Translations under genes and position numbers: made by a program
Shown here: positions 1-5,723 of the stretch, one piece after another
Numbering within the stretch: the stretch's first letter is position 1
How the letters are laid out: each line of letters opens with the position of its first letter
The notes under the pieces: generated by a model
What the model saw: only the letters and a program-made list of their open reading frames with translations
What the model was told of the DNA's origin: nothing
The model's database searches: none
NCBI GenBank assembly: GCA_964501265.1
Contig: CAZCSK010000080.1
Coordinates: forward strand, 1 to 6,246
Direction: 5' to 3'
Origin: CAZCSK01 sp964501265
GTDB taxonomy: Bacteria; Actinomycetota; CADDZG01; JAHWKV01
Length of the DNA stretch: 6,246 bases

Positions 1-57
1 GGTTATCTCGCCACCCTGTCAAGGTGGAGATCGCGGGATCGAGGCCCGTCGCCCGCG
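1..57 (+). tRNA. tRNA-Asp (anticodon GTC), 5' end cut by window edge
   Basis: The window opens inside the D loop (GG at 1-2 fits G18-G19). The anticodon stem CCACC (11-15) pairs with GGTGG (23-27) around the loop CTGTCAA (16-22), giving anticodon GTC at 18-20 for aspartate. The T stem GCGGG (33-37) pairs with CCCGT (45-49), with one G-T pair. The 3' acceptor strand is CGCCCGC (50-56), followed by discriminator G at 57, the base expected for tRNA-Asp. No CCA is encoded (CTA follows), so the tail would be added enzymatically. The T loop reads ATCGAGG, with A instead of the usual T at position 54. The acceptor 5' half and D-stem 5' half lie outside the window, so overall integrity cannot be checked. 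Confidence 0.93.
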
Positions 58-82
58 CTAAAGGACAGTGATGCCCTTTGAA

Positions 83-155
83 GGCCAGGTAGCTCAGTCG
101 GCAGAGCACGCGGCTGAAAACCGCGGTGTCGCCGGTTCGATTCCGGCCCTGGCCA
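83..155 (+). tRNA. tRNA-Phe (anticodon GAA)
   Basis: A complete 73-nt cloverleaf is visible. The acceptor GGCCAGG (83-89) pairs perfectly with CCTGGCC (148-154), and the discriminator is A155. The D stem is GCTC (92-95) with GAGC (104-107). The anticodon stem CGCGG (109-113) pairs with CCGCG (121-125) around the loop CTGAAAA, anticodon GAA at 116-118. The T stem GCCGG (131-135) and CCGGC (143-147) flank a canonical TTCGATT loop. CCA is not encoded. It lies 25 bp downstream of tRNA-Asp in the same direction and is probably co-transcribed with it; Glu-Asp-Phe tRNA clusters are common in actinobacteria, so a tRNA-Glu may lie just outside the left edge. The spacer holds a weak 5-bp hairpin (60-64 with 75-79) of uncertain meaning. 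Confidence 0.97.
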
Positions 156-201
156 CTCGTCTCAAGATTTGCATCAGGGGTGTGCGGCCAATACCTGGCA
201 T

Positions 202-399
202 CTACGAGTCCGGGTAGCCGTTGCCGGAGGCGCGTTCCAGTAATTCGCGTACTTCGGAGGCGCGGTAGCGCCGATGGCCCCCCAGAGTCATGACGGTGTC
301 GAGTTTGCCGAGCTTCGCCCACCTGGTCACGGTCTTGGGGTCGACTGCAAACATCCTGGCCACTTGCCCCGGCTTGAGCAAATCTTGTTCGTTATTCAT
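202..399 (-). CDS. bldC: BldC-type MerR-like DNA-binding regulator
   Basis: This is a 65-residue protein that is essentially one winged helix-turn-helix of the MerR-like excisionase/BldC kind. The helix-turn-helix spans about residues 8-28, with the signature DPKTVTRWAKLGKL (20-33), followed by the wing TLGGHRRYR (38-46) and a final helix SEVRELLERA. These blocks match Streptomyces BldC (68 aa) nearly residue for residue as I remember it. There is no effector-binding or dimerisation domain, as is normal for BldC, which is known to bind DNA cooperatively head to tail on direct repeats and to time the onset of development. The start is well supported: AGGAG at 406-410 on the minus strand lies 6 nt before the ATG. 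It converges with tRNA-Phe and follows the unknown 561-1370 gene on the same strand, but 161 bp away, so it probably has its own promoter. Confidence 0.93.
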   Translation of the reverse strand: MNNEQDLLKPGQVARMFAVDPKTVTRWAKLGKLDTVMTLGGHRRYRASEVRELLERASGNGYPDS

Positions 400-403
400 C
401 GTC

Positions 404-410
404 CACTCCT
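404..410 (-). promoter_or_regulatory. Ribosome binding site of bldC
   Basis: On the minus strand AGGAGTG ends 4 nt before the bldC ATG; its AGGAG core is spaced 6 nt from the start. It is the only near-consensus Shine-Dalgarno sequence among the starts examined in this window, and it fixes the start at 399. Confidence 0.8.
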
Positions 411-461
411 ATATGTCGGAATTGCCCGTTGAAATCATCGGCGGGCGCGCGCCAAATGTCC

Positions 462-479
462 ATGACTAAAAATAGTCAT
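462..479. promoter_or_regulatory. Perfect 7-bp inverted repeat, candidate operator over a possible bldC -10 box
   Basis: ATGACTA (462-468) and TAGTCAT (473-479) form a perfect inverted repeat separated by AAAA. It is an AT-rich island in GC-rich surroundings. On the minus strand its centre reads TATTTT, which fits the -10 pattern TAnnnT and would give bldC a leader of roughly 60 nt; no good -35 box is evident. A bound dimeric regulator here could block the promoter. It could instead be a weak hairpin, but it lacks a GC-rich stem and a following T-tract on the minus strand, so a terminator is less likely. Confidence 0.4.
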
Positions 480-560
480 CTTTTGCAGGGGCGCGCGAGT
501 CTTTCGTGAAAGAAGGCGAGCTCGCAGCGCGACGCCGGGGACGCCTGTCTGTTTCAGCGT

Positions 561-1370
561 TTAGTTATACGATTCGATCGAGCGAATGTGCTCCCATTGC
601 CTGATCAGTGCTGAGTAGCGGCGCCCACTCTCCTCGAAATCTCCAAGGCTCAGTGCTTCAAGGGCCGCCCAGATCTCGCCGGCCGACCGGTCATCGTTCA
701 GCTCCTCGGGGTCTATGAGGTCTGTGATCGTTCCGTAATCCAGTTCTATGATCGACTCAGATGGGAAGCCAGAGGCCCATCCGATCAGGTCCGCCACTCG
801 AGCCCATTCAGACTCAGGGATCCCGGCGTCCTTCAGGATCTGAAAACCTCGATCGAGCCGAGTGCGTCCGGTTCCGAGATCAGTCTCATAGCGCAGGCGC
901 TTGCGGGTACTCACCCGGCCCTTCTCTTCAGTCAGGATTCGCTCAGAGTCGTCGAAGGGTATGAACCAGCGAAGCGGCACGTGCCAAGCCGCCGACGCGA
1001 TATGGACGCGAACACTCGGGTTAGCTTCATAGATGCCTTTGAGTTCCTCGGCGGCCCGTCGGGCTTCCGCCTCGGGAACCCACATACCGCCGGCAGGTAG
1101 GGATCCACCGATCGTTAGAAGGCTGCCGAGGGCGCGAATCCGTGTGCGCTTTGGGCAAATCATCCACTGGCCGTTCACTTCCTTGACCAGGGCGTGGCCG
1201 TCGTCGGCGGGCACGAGAGCCCCCATCGTCGCATCATCCTCGTATACCAAGTGCCGAAAACCTCGGGAGGGAGCTGGGCTGGTACGAATGTATTCCTTCC
1301 ACTTGGCGCGCTCAGGTTCAGGGAACGAATCGAGCGGCTGATAGACCCGGAGGTGGCTTGATGGAACCAT
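561..1370 (-). CDS. Conserved-looking hypothetical protein, 269 aa
   Basis: I do not recognise a named domain. With the preferred start the protein is a soluble, acidic-to-neutral 269-residue chain with no signal peptide or membrane segment and a single cysteine (C72). It opens with SSHLRVYQPLDSFPEPER. A central block at about 121-146 is rich in aromatics and charges (RVHIASAAWHVPLRWFIPF, then DSERIL) and looks like a conserved core. After it come a basic segment (RKRLRYETD) and an acidic C-terminal half including ELDYG (209-213) and predicted helices. The composition, and my recollection of similar actinobacterial hypothetical proteins, argue that it is a real gene. The reading frame extends 22 codons upstream to an ATG at 1436, but those residues are Gly/Pro/Ser-rich and unlike the rest. 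The ATG at 1370 sits 6 nt after a CATAAT box, fitting a leaderless start. It is transcribed towards bldC and divergently from the GGDEF-EAL gene. Confidence 0.75.
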   Translation of the reverse strand: MVPSSHLRVYQPLDSFPEPERAKWKEYIRTSPAPSRGFRHLVYEDDATMGALVPADDGHALVKEVNGQWMICPKRTRIRALGSLLTIGGSLPAGGMWVPEAEARRAAEELKGIYEANPSVRVHIASAAWHVPLRWFIPFDDSERILTEEKGRVSTRKRLRYETDLGTGRTRLDRGFQILKDAGIPESEWARVADLIGWASGFPSESIIELDYGTITDLIDPEELNDDRSAGEIWAALEALSLGDFEESGRRYSALIRQWEHIRSIESYN

Positions 1371-1376
1371 GAATCC

Positions 1377-1382
1377 ATTATG
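1377..1382 (-). promoter_or_regulatory. Candidate -10 box for a leaderless transcript of the 561-1370 gene
   Basis: On the minus strand CATAAT matches TATAAT at 5 of 6 positions, including the key A2 and T6. It ends 6 nt before the ATG at 1370, placing the transcription start at or next to the A of the start codon. No Shine-Dalgarno sequence precedes this ATG (CCTTGGGCCATAATGGATTC). The -35 candidate ATGCAA, 17 nt upstream, is weak. Leaderless mRNAs are common in actinobacteria; the assignment itself is inference. Confidence 0.5.
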
Positions 1383-1441
1383 GCCCAAGGTTCCGGGAGT
1401 TGCATTAGGTCCCCCGGACGACGGGCCGACGCGCATTTATC

Positions 1442-1447
1442 TAGAAT
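1442..1447 (+). promoter_or_regulatory. Candidate -10 box for a leaderless transcript of the REC-PAS-GGDEF-EAL gene
   Basis: TAGAAT matches the TATAAT consensus at 5 of 6 positions. It ends 9 nt before the ATG at 1457, so a start of transcription at or within about 3 nt of the ATG is plausible. The intervening TGGACCCAC has no proper Shine-Dalgarno sequence (only GGA). The -35 region is not recognisable. Confidence 0.5.
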
Positions 1448-1456
1448 TGGACCCAC

Positions 1457-3538
1457 ATGATGCGACCGCTGAGAGTGCTCCTCATTGATAACGACCCGGT
1501 GCAGGCCGCGCGACTAGGGGAACTCCTTATGGGTCTTGAGGGCCTCGAACTTGCCTCGTCCGCAACTCTGGCCGAGGCAATAGCAAAACTGACCAGCCCA
1601 AATGAAGAACGGTTCGATGTTCTACTACTCGATCTGTTGGCCGGTGGTATGGACGACCTACGTTCCCTTCGCAAGAGTTCTCCCGGCGTGGCGATTGTCG
1701 CCCTCACCGGCGATGATGCTCTCGGCGCTCAAGCGCTGGAGGAGGGTGCTCAGGACTACTTCGACAAATCCAATACGACCCCCGAAGTCTTGTCTAGGTC
1801 GCTCCGATACGCGCGCGATCGACACGTTGGGCTCATAGAGCTCAACCAAGCAAAAGAGCGTTTCGATGCTGCGTTCGCATCCGCACCCATCGGCATGGCT
1901 CTAACCACAGCGGCCGGAGACTTCCTTTACATAAATCGTTGTCTGCACAAAATGCTCGGCCATACACCCGAGGCCATGACAGGGATGAATCTGGTGGAAT
2001 TGACACATCCCGACGACGCCAACAACGCCCAACGATTCTTCCAACAACTCGCCGCGGGGGAGGTCCGTCAGTTTCAGGGGGAGACTCGATACTTAAAAGC
2101 CGATGGAGAAACAATGCTGGCTGCGATAACTGTGTCAACCATCAAGGACTCTGCCGGCGAGCCTTTCCAGTTTGTAGTTCAAATCGAGGATGTAACCGCG
2201 CGCAGAACCGCGCAGGACCAGCTTACCCACCAGGTTTTGCACGACACACTCACGGGCCTGCCCAACAGGATCCTGCTCTTCGACCGGCTGCGGCAATCCC
2301 TGGAACGCGCCAAACGGCTGCCGGGTTCCGTTGTGGTGATATTCGTCGATCTCGATGGTTTCAAAATGGTCAACGACAGCATGGGGCACGACGCCGGTGA
2401 CGAGCTCTTAAAAGAGATCTCGAGCCGACTTGTCTCTGCCGTGCGCCCGTCCGACACGGTAGCGCGCCTCGGGGGCGACGAGTTCGTTGTCGTGTGCGAA
2501 ACCCTTCCAGACGAGTCCGAGGCAACTTCGATCGCACGGCGCATCGAAGAGTCCGTTTCGGCGCCGTGCTTTCTCGAGTCCGGCGAAGCCAGGGTGACGG
2601 CCAGTCTCGGCATCGTCTTCGCGAGTCCACACCACACCGAACCCGACACATTGATCCGCGAAGCCGACACTGCGATGTTTCTCGCAAAGTCTCGGGGCAA
2701 AGACCGCCACGAAGTGTTCGATGAAGCGCTACGCCGGAGAGCCGAAGCAAAACTCAGAACCCAAGACAAGCTCTCGAGAGCGATCGAGGACGACAGGCTC
2801 TTCCTCGAATATCAACCCATCGTCTCCATGGAAACGGGAGCCCTGCGCGGGGTCGAGGCGCTGCTCAGGTACCAGGACCCAATATCTGGAGTGATGTTTC
2901 CCTCCGCCTTCGTCGACATCGCCGAGGAGTCCGGCCTCATTCTCTCGCTGGGGACCTGGGCCCTCGAAGAGGCCTGCAGGCAGACGGCCGGTTGGAGAAA
3001 TGACTATCAATCCAATATCAACGTCACTGTGAATCTATCGCCCCGCCAGGCTGCCAGGCCTCGGCTTCTCGAAACAGTTATGAATGCCCTCGAGACCACC
3101 GCACTCGACCCCAGTGGCTTGTGCCTCGAGCTGACGGAGTCCGTCTTGATGGAAGCCACAGACACCACAGTCAAAACACTGGAGGCTTTGCGTGACGCGG
3201 GCATAAGTCTTGGCATCGACGATTTCGGCACCGGTTACGCGTCGGTCACTTACCTCAGGCGCTTTCCGGTCGAGTTTCTCAAGATCGACCGGAGTTTCGT
3301 GGAGGGCCTCCCAGGTCGCCGGGAAGATGCTGCGATAGTGCGCGCCGTCATCGGTCTCAGCAAAGGGATGGGATTCGTAACCATCGCAGAGGGAGTGGAA
3401 ACCGAGGACCAGCGCCATTTCTTGCGCGAGGCAGGATGCGAAGAGGCGCAGGGCTACTACTTCGGGCGCCCAGGACACCCCGATAAAATAGCCGAGATGC
3501 TGGCCTCTAGTTCCAGGCCACAACCTGCCCCTAACTAA
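1457..3538 (+). CDS. REC-PAS-GGDEF-EAL cyclic di-GMP synthase/phosphodiesterase
   Basis: A 693-residue cytoplasmic signalling protein with no membrane segment. Domains in order: receiver (about 4-122) with D11, phospho-acceptor D59, T84 and K104; PAS (about 133-250); GGDEF diguanylate cyclase (about 255-424); EAL phosphodiesterase (about 435-685). The cyclase has HDTLTGLPNR, metal-site D298 in FVDLDGFK, and an exact GGDEF at 339-343. RPSD (330-333) five residues upstream is an intact inhibitory I-site. The EAL half keeps E467 (EAL), N526 (VNLS), E558 (ELTES), D588-D589 (DDFGTG), K609 (LKID), E645 (AEGVE) and Q665 (QGY). Both activities are therefore predicted competent: cyclic di-GMP made from two GTP and hydrolysed to pGpG. 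Input would be phosphorylation of D59 by an unseen kinase plus a PAS ligand. The receiver's second acidic position is N12 (DND). The start is one of two tandem ATGs (1457 or 1460). Its stop overlaps the convergent E2 gene. Confidence 0.95.
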   Translation: MMRPLRVLLIDNDPVQAARLGELLMGLEGLELASSATLAEAIAKLTSPNEERFDVLLLDLLAGGMDDLRSLRKSSPGVAIVALTGDDALGAQALEEGAQDYFDKSNTTPEVLSRSLRYARDRHVGLIELNQAKERFDAAFASAPIGMALTTAAGDFLYINRCLHKMLGHTPEAMTGMNLVELTHPDDANNAQRFFQQLAAGEVRQFQGETRYLKADGETMLAAITVSTIKDSAGEPFQFVVQIEDVTARRTAQDQLTHQVLHDTLTGLPNRILLFDRLRQSLERAKRLPGSVVVIFVDLDGFKMVNDSMGHDAGDELLKEISSRLVSAVRPSDTVARLGGDEFVVVCETLPDESEATSIARRIEESVSAPCFLESGEARVTASLGIVFASPHHTEPDTLIREADTAMFLAKSRGKDRHEVFDEALRRRAEAKLRTQDKLSRAIEDDRLFLEYQPIVSMETGALRGVEALLRYQDPISGVMFPSAFVDIAEESGLILSLGTWALEEACRQTAGWRNDYQSNINVTVNLSPRQAARPRLLETVMNALETTALDPSGLCLELTESVLMEATDTTVKTLEALRDAGISLGIDDFGTGYASVTYLRRFPVEFLKIDRSFVEGLPGRREDAAIVRAVIGLSKGMGFVTIAEGVETEDQRHFLREAGCEEAQGYYFGRPGHPDKIAEMLASSSRPQPAPN
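3535..3538. other. Convergent stop-codon overlap
   Basis: The four bases CTAA contain the + strand TAA (3536-3538) of the GGDEF-EAL gene and, read on the minus strand, the TAG (3537-3535) of the E2 gene. There is no intergenic space and no room for a private terminator, so each transcript must end inside the other gene or run on antisense to it. Confidence 0.95.
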
Positions 3539-4749
3539 TAGTCCTTTAGCCGCTCGGAGTCTTCGAGGAGTTCCTTAAGGTCTTTGAGCGCGCGGCCGGC
3601 CTCAGCGCCGTCCAAGACACGGTGATCGAAAGATAGCGACATAGTCGCCAGCGGTCGTATCGTCACTTTCTTGTCAATTGCGACTGGGCGGTCCGCGATC
3701 ACCCCGAAAGCCAGGATGGAAGCCTCGGGATAATTTATTATCGGCGTCCCATATTCGGCGCCGAAACTCCCCACGTTGGAGATCGTAACCGTGGACCCTG
3801 TTAGGTCTTCCGGCTTGGCCTTGCCTTCGCGAGCCGCGGCGGCAAGTCGCTCGATATCGGCTGCAAGTTCGGCAACATTGCGTGAGTCTGCATCTCGGAC
3901 AACCGCGACGACGAGTCCGCGCTCAGTATCGGTCGCAATACCTAGATTGATGGTGCGTCGGATCACGATCTCAGAGGCAGCCGCGTCGAACCGGGAGTTG
4001 AGTTTTGGGTGCTTCGCGCAAATCTGAACGAATGCCTTCGCAACGACAGCGAGTGGCGTGACCTTGACGGCGGTGGCCTCCTTGATGCGATCGCGGGCGG
4101 CCAGAAGATGGGTAGCATCGACCGAGAGAAATGTCGTGACGTGCGGAATCTCGCGAACAGAGGTTGTCATCTTTTCGGCCACCAGTTTGCGGACACCGCG
4201 CACCGCAATACGCTCATCGCCAGCGTCGGAGTCGGACTGTACGCCAGAGGGCCCGGAAATTGCTGCTGGATCCGCTGCCGCCAGTACATCCTCACGCGTA
4301 ATACGTCCCTGAGGGCCGCTTCCACTTATCGGGGCCAGATCCACGCCCATGTCGGCCGCAAGTTTGCGAACTGGAGGAGGCGCCTGAACCGCGGTAAGGC
4401 GCTCAGCGGGAGCCGAAAGACGCCGGCGGCGCGCCACGGGGGCGCCCTCGTCCACCCCATATCCCACCAGGACGGCGGTCCTGCTTGCGGCGGGCTCGTC
4501 AGCTGCGCCCTCCACATCGAAACTCACAAGGGGACTACCAACTTTCACGGTCTCCGTTTCGGTGGCATGCAGAGTCACAACCTTGCCCGCGTGGGGGGAA
4601 GGAATCTCGACCAATGCCTTGGCCGTGTCAACCTCGACCAAGGGCTGGTTCAGCGTCACTGTGTCGCCCGCCGCGACGAGCCATCGCACGACCTCGGCCT
4701 CTTCGAGGCCCTCGCCAAGGTCGGGGAGCGGAAAAAAGACGATTCCCAT
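3535..4749 (-). CDS. 2-oxoacid dehydrogenase E2: dihydrolipoamide acyltransferase (branched-chain type)
   Basis: A 404-residue E2 core subunit that passes the acyl group from E1 to CoA on a swinging lipoyl arm. It has one N-terminal lipoyl domain (about 2-80), with the lipoylated lysine K44 in VDTAKALVEI. A linker with VLVGYG and a basic RRRR run follows. The peripheral subunit-binding domain (about 124-159: VRKLAADMGVDL then GSGPQGRITREDV) is where E1/E3 dock. The catalytic domain (about 187-404) has the active-site motif DHRVLDG (H376, D380). Length is normal for a single-lipoyl bacterial BkdC-type E2. The start overlaps the E1 beta stop as TGATG, and no strong Shine-Dalgarno sequence precedes it, so translation probably depends on coupling. 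An acetyl (pyruvate) substrate cannot be excluded from E2 alone; the E1 subunits favour branched-chain substrates. E3 is not in the window. Confidence 0.92.
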   Translation of the reverse strand: MGIVFFPLPDLGEGLEEAEVVRWLVAAGDTVTLNQPLVEVDTAKALVEIPSPHAGKVVTLHATETETVKVGSPLVSFDVEGAADEPAASRTAVLVGYGVDEGAPVARRRRLSAPAERLTAVQAPPPVRKLAADMGVDLAPISGSGPQGRITREDVLAAADPAAISGPSGVQSDSDAGDERIAVRGVRKLVAEKMTTSVREIPHVTTFLSVDATHLLAARDRIKEATAVKVTPLAVVAKAFVQICAKHPKLNSRFDAAASEIVIRRTINLGIATDTERGLVVAVVRDADSRNVAELAADIERLAAAAREGKAKPEDLTGSTVTISNVGSFGAEYGTPIINYPEASILAFGVIADRPVAIDKKVTIRPLATMSLSFDHRVLDGAEAGRALKDLKELLEDSERLKDY

Positions 4750-4751
4750 CA
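4747..4751 (-). promoter_or_regulatory. TGATG translational coupling junction, E1 beta to E2
   Basis: Read on the minus strand, TGATG merges the E1 beta TGA stop with the E2 ATG, sharing one base. The 16 bases upstream (GAGTGCTCAAGTACTG) lack a good Shine-Dalgarno sequence. Reinitiation by the terminating ribosome would keep E2 in proportion to E1 beta, suiting a multisubunit complex. Confidence 0.7.
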
Positions 4752-5723
4752 GTACTTGAGCACTCGGTCTATTGCGCCAAGAATTCGATCGATGCTGGGA
4801 ACGTAATACTTCTCGGTCTTAGCCGGAGGATAAGGTGTGTCGTATCCGGTGACCCGAAGAATCGGCGCTTCGAGGCTCAAGAAAACTTCTTCCGCTACTT
4901 GCGCCACAATCTCTGCACCGAAACCGGCCGTCATCGGCGCCTCGTGAACGACGACCGCGCGGCCGGTCTTTGCTACAGAACCAGCCACCGTCGCTAGGTC
5001 GAACGGCACGAGCGAACGTAGGTCCACGACCTCCACCTCAACTCCATCCTCGGAGGCGGCCGCCGCCGTCTCAAGACATCGAGTAACCATCGCTCCATAG
5101 GAAATAAGAGTGCATGCATCGCCGTCGCGGACCACTCTCGCCTTTCCAATAGGAAGTGAATCGCTCCCGAGCTCACCTTGCTGCTTTGACCAATAGCGGC
5201 TCTTGGGTTCAAAAAAGATCACGGGATCGGGATCGGCAATCGATTGAGTAAGGAGGTCAAACGCGTCGAGCGGCGTCGACGGGACGACGACCTTGAGCCC
5301 CGCGGTGTGGGCGAAATACGCTTCTGGGCTCTCCGAGTGATGTTCTGCGGCCCCGATGCCTCCCGCAAAGGGGATACGCACAACCATCGGCACCGGCGCG
5401 CGGCCTCTGCTGCGATAACGATGCTTGGCGACGTGACTAACGATTTGATTGAAACCCGGATAGACGAAGCCGTCGAACTGGATTTCGGCCACTGGCCTGT
5501 ATCCGTATAGAGCAAGTCCGAGCGAAAGCCCGATGATCGCGGACTCAGCCAGCGGAGTGTCGAATACGCGCTCGCGCCCAAACTCGCCTTGCAACTTGTC
5601 GGTGATACGAAACACGCCACCCAAGCGCCCAATGTCTTCCCCAAAAACAAGAACACGATCGTCAGTTGCAAGCGATCGCCTCAGCGCCTCGTTAAGGGCC
5701 TCTGCCATCGTGACCTCAGCCAT
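4749..5723 (-). CDS. 2-oxoacid dehydrogenase E1 beta subunit (branched-chain type)
   Basis: A 324-residue beta subunit of the alpha2beta2 thiamine-diphosphate E1, which decarboxylates 2-oxoacids and reductively acylates the E2 lipoyl group. Visible signatures are VFGEDIGRLGGVFR (26-39), the catalytic TPP-activating E60 in TPLAESAIIG, EIQFDGFVYPGFNQ (80-93), and the active-site histidine region AAEHHSES (125-132). The C-terminal domain has VVDLRSLVPFD and VVHEAP and ends in the motif VTGYDTPYPP. GGVFR and GYDTPYP resemble human BCKDHB (GGVFR, GYDTPFP) rather than PDHB, so branched-chain 2-oxoacids are the likelier substrate. The start MAEVTMAEAL is typical of the family; it overlaps the E1 alpha stop by 8 bp (5716-5723) and has GGAAGAGG 9 nt upstream. 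A second ATG at 5708 is a less likely start. It is the middle gene of the operon. Confidence 0.93.
   Translation of the reverse strand: MAEVTMAEALNEALRRSLATDDRVLVFGEDIGRLGGVFRITDKLQGEFGRERVFDTPLAESAIIGLSLGLALYGYRPVAEIQFDGFVYPGFNQIVSHVAKHRYRSRGRAPVPMVVRIPFAGGIGAAEHHSESPEAYFAHTAGLKVVVPSTPLDAFDLLTQSIADPDPVIFFEPKSRYWSKQQGELGSDSLPIGKARVVRDGDACTLISYGAMVTRCLETAAAASEDGVEVEVVDLRSLVPFDLATVAGSVAKTGRAVVVHEAPMTAGFGAEIVAQVAEEVFLSLEAPILRVTGYDTPYPPAKTEKYYVPSIDRILGAIDRVLKY

Larger units (their letters stand above)
400..560. other. Non-coding leader/promoter region upstream of bldC
   Basis: No convincing gene lies in this 161-bp stretch between the unknown gene's stop and bldC. It is unusually rich in short symmetric elements: GGCGCGCGCC (444-453), ATGACTA-AAAA-TAGTCAT (462-479), TCTTTC-GT-GAAAGA (500-513) and GCGAGCTCGC (516-525). 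A 9-nt-spaced direct repeat of GACGCC (531-536 and 540-545) also lies here. It most likely contains the bldC promoter and operator sites and the 3' end of the upstream transcript. No hairpin followed by a T-run on the minus strand was seen, so transcription read-through from 561-1370 into bldC remains possible. Confidence 0.6.

Noticed and set aside
60..79. Hairpin AAAGG/CCTTT between the two tRNAs as a terminator
   Set aside because: Only 5 bp with a 10-nt loop and no T-tract after a GC-rich stem; at most a processing feature.
83..201. tRNA-Phe 3' end as an integration (att) site
   Set aside because: No repeat of the tRNA 3' end was seen in the window, and there is no integrase or other mobile gene; the short GCCA/TGGC symmetry near 187-200 is not a copy of it.
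462..484. Inverted repeat plus TTTT as an intrinsic terminator on the + strand
   Set aside because: The stem is AT-rich, the T-run is only four bases and interrupted from the stem, and no + strand gene ends nearby apart from the tRNAs 300 bp away.
1371..1436. Extending the unknown protein upstream to the ATG at 1436
   Set aside because: The extra 22 residues are Gly/Pro/Ser-rich with no Shine-Dalgarno sequence, whereas the ATG at 1370 has a well-placed -10-like box and begins the more protein-like sequence. Not fully excluded.
2179..2769. A 196-codon open frame on the - strand opposite the GGDEF domain
   Set aside because: Its translation is rich in Ser/Arg and lies antisense to the conserved GGDEF catalytic region, so it is a shadow of that gene.
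4009..4806. A 265-codon open frame on the + strand opposite the E2 gene
   Set aside because: It is fully antisense to a well-supported E2 with intact lipoyl and catalytic motifs, and its translation is low-complexity, rich in Arg/Gly/His, with no recognisable domain; a by-product of GC-rich codon bias.
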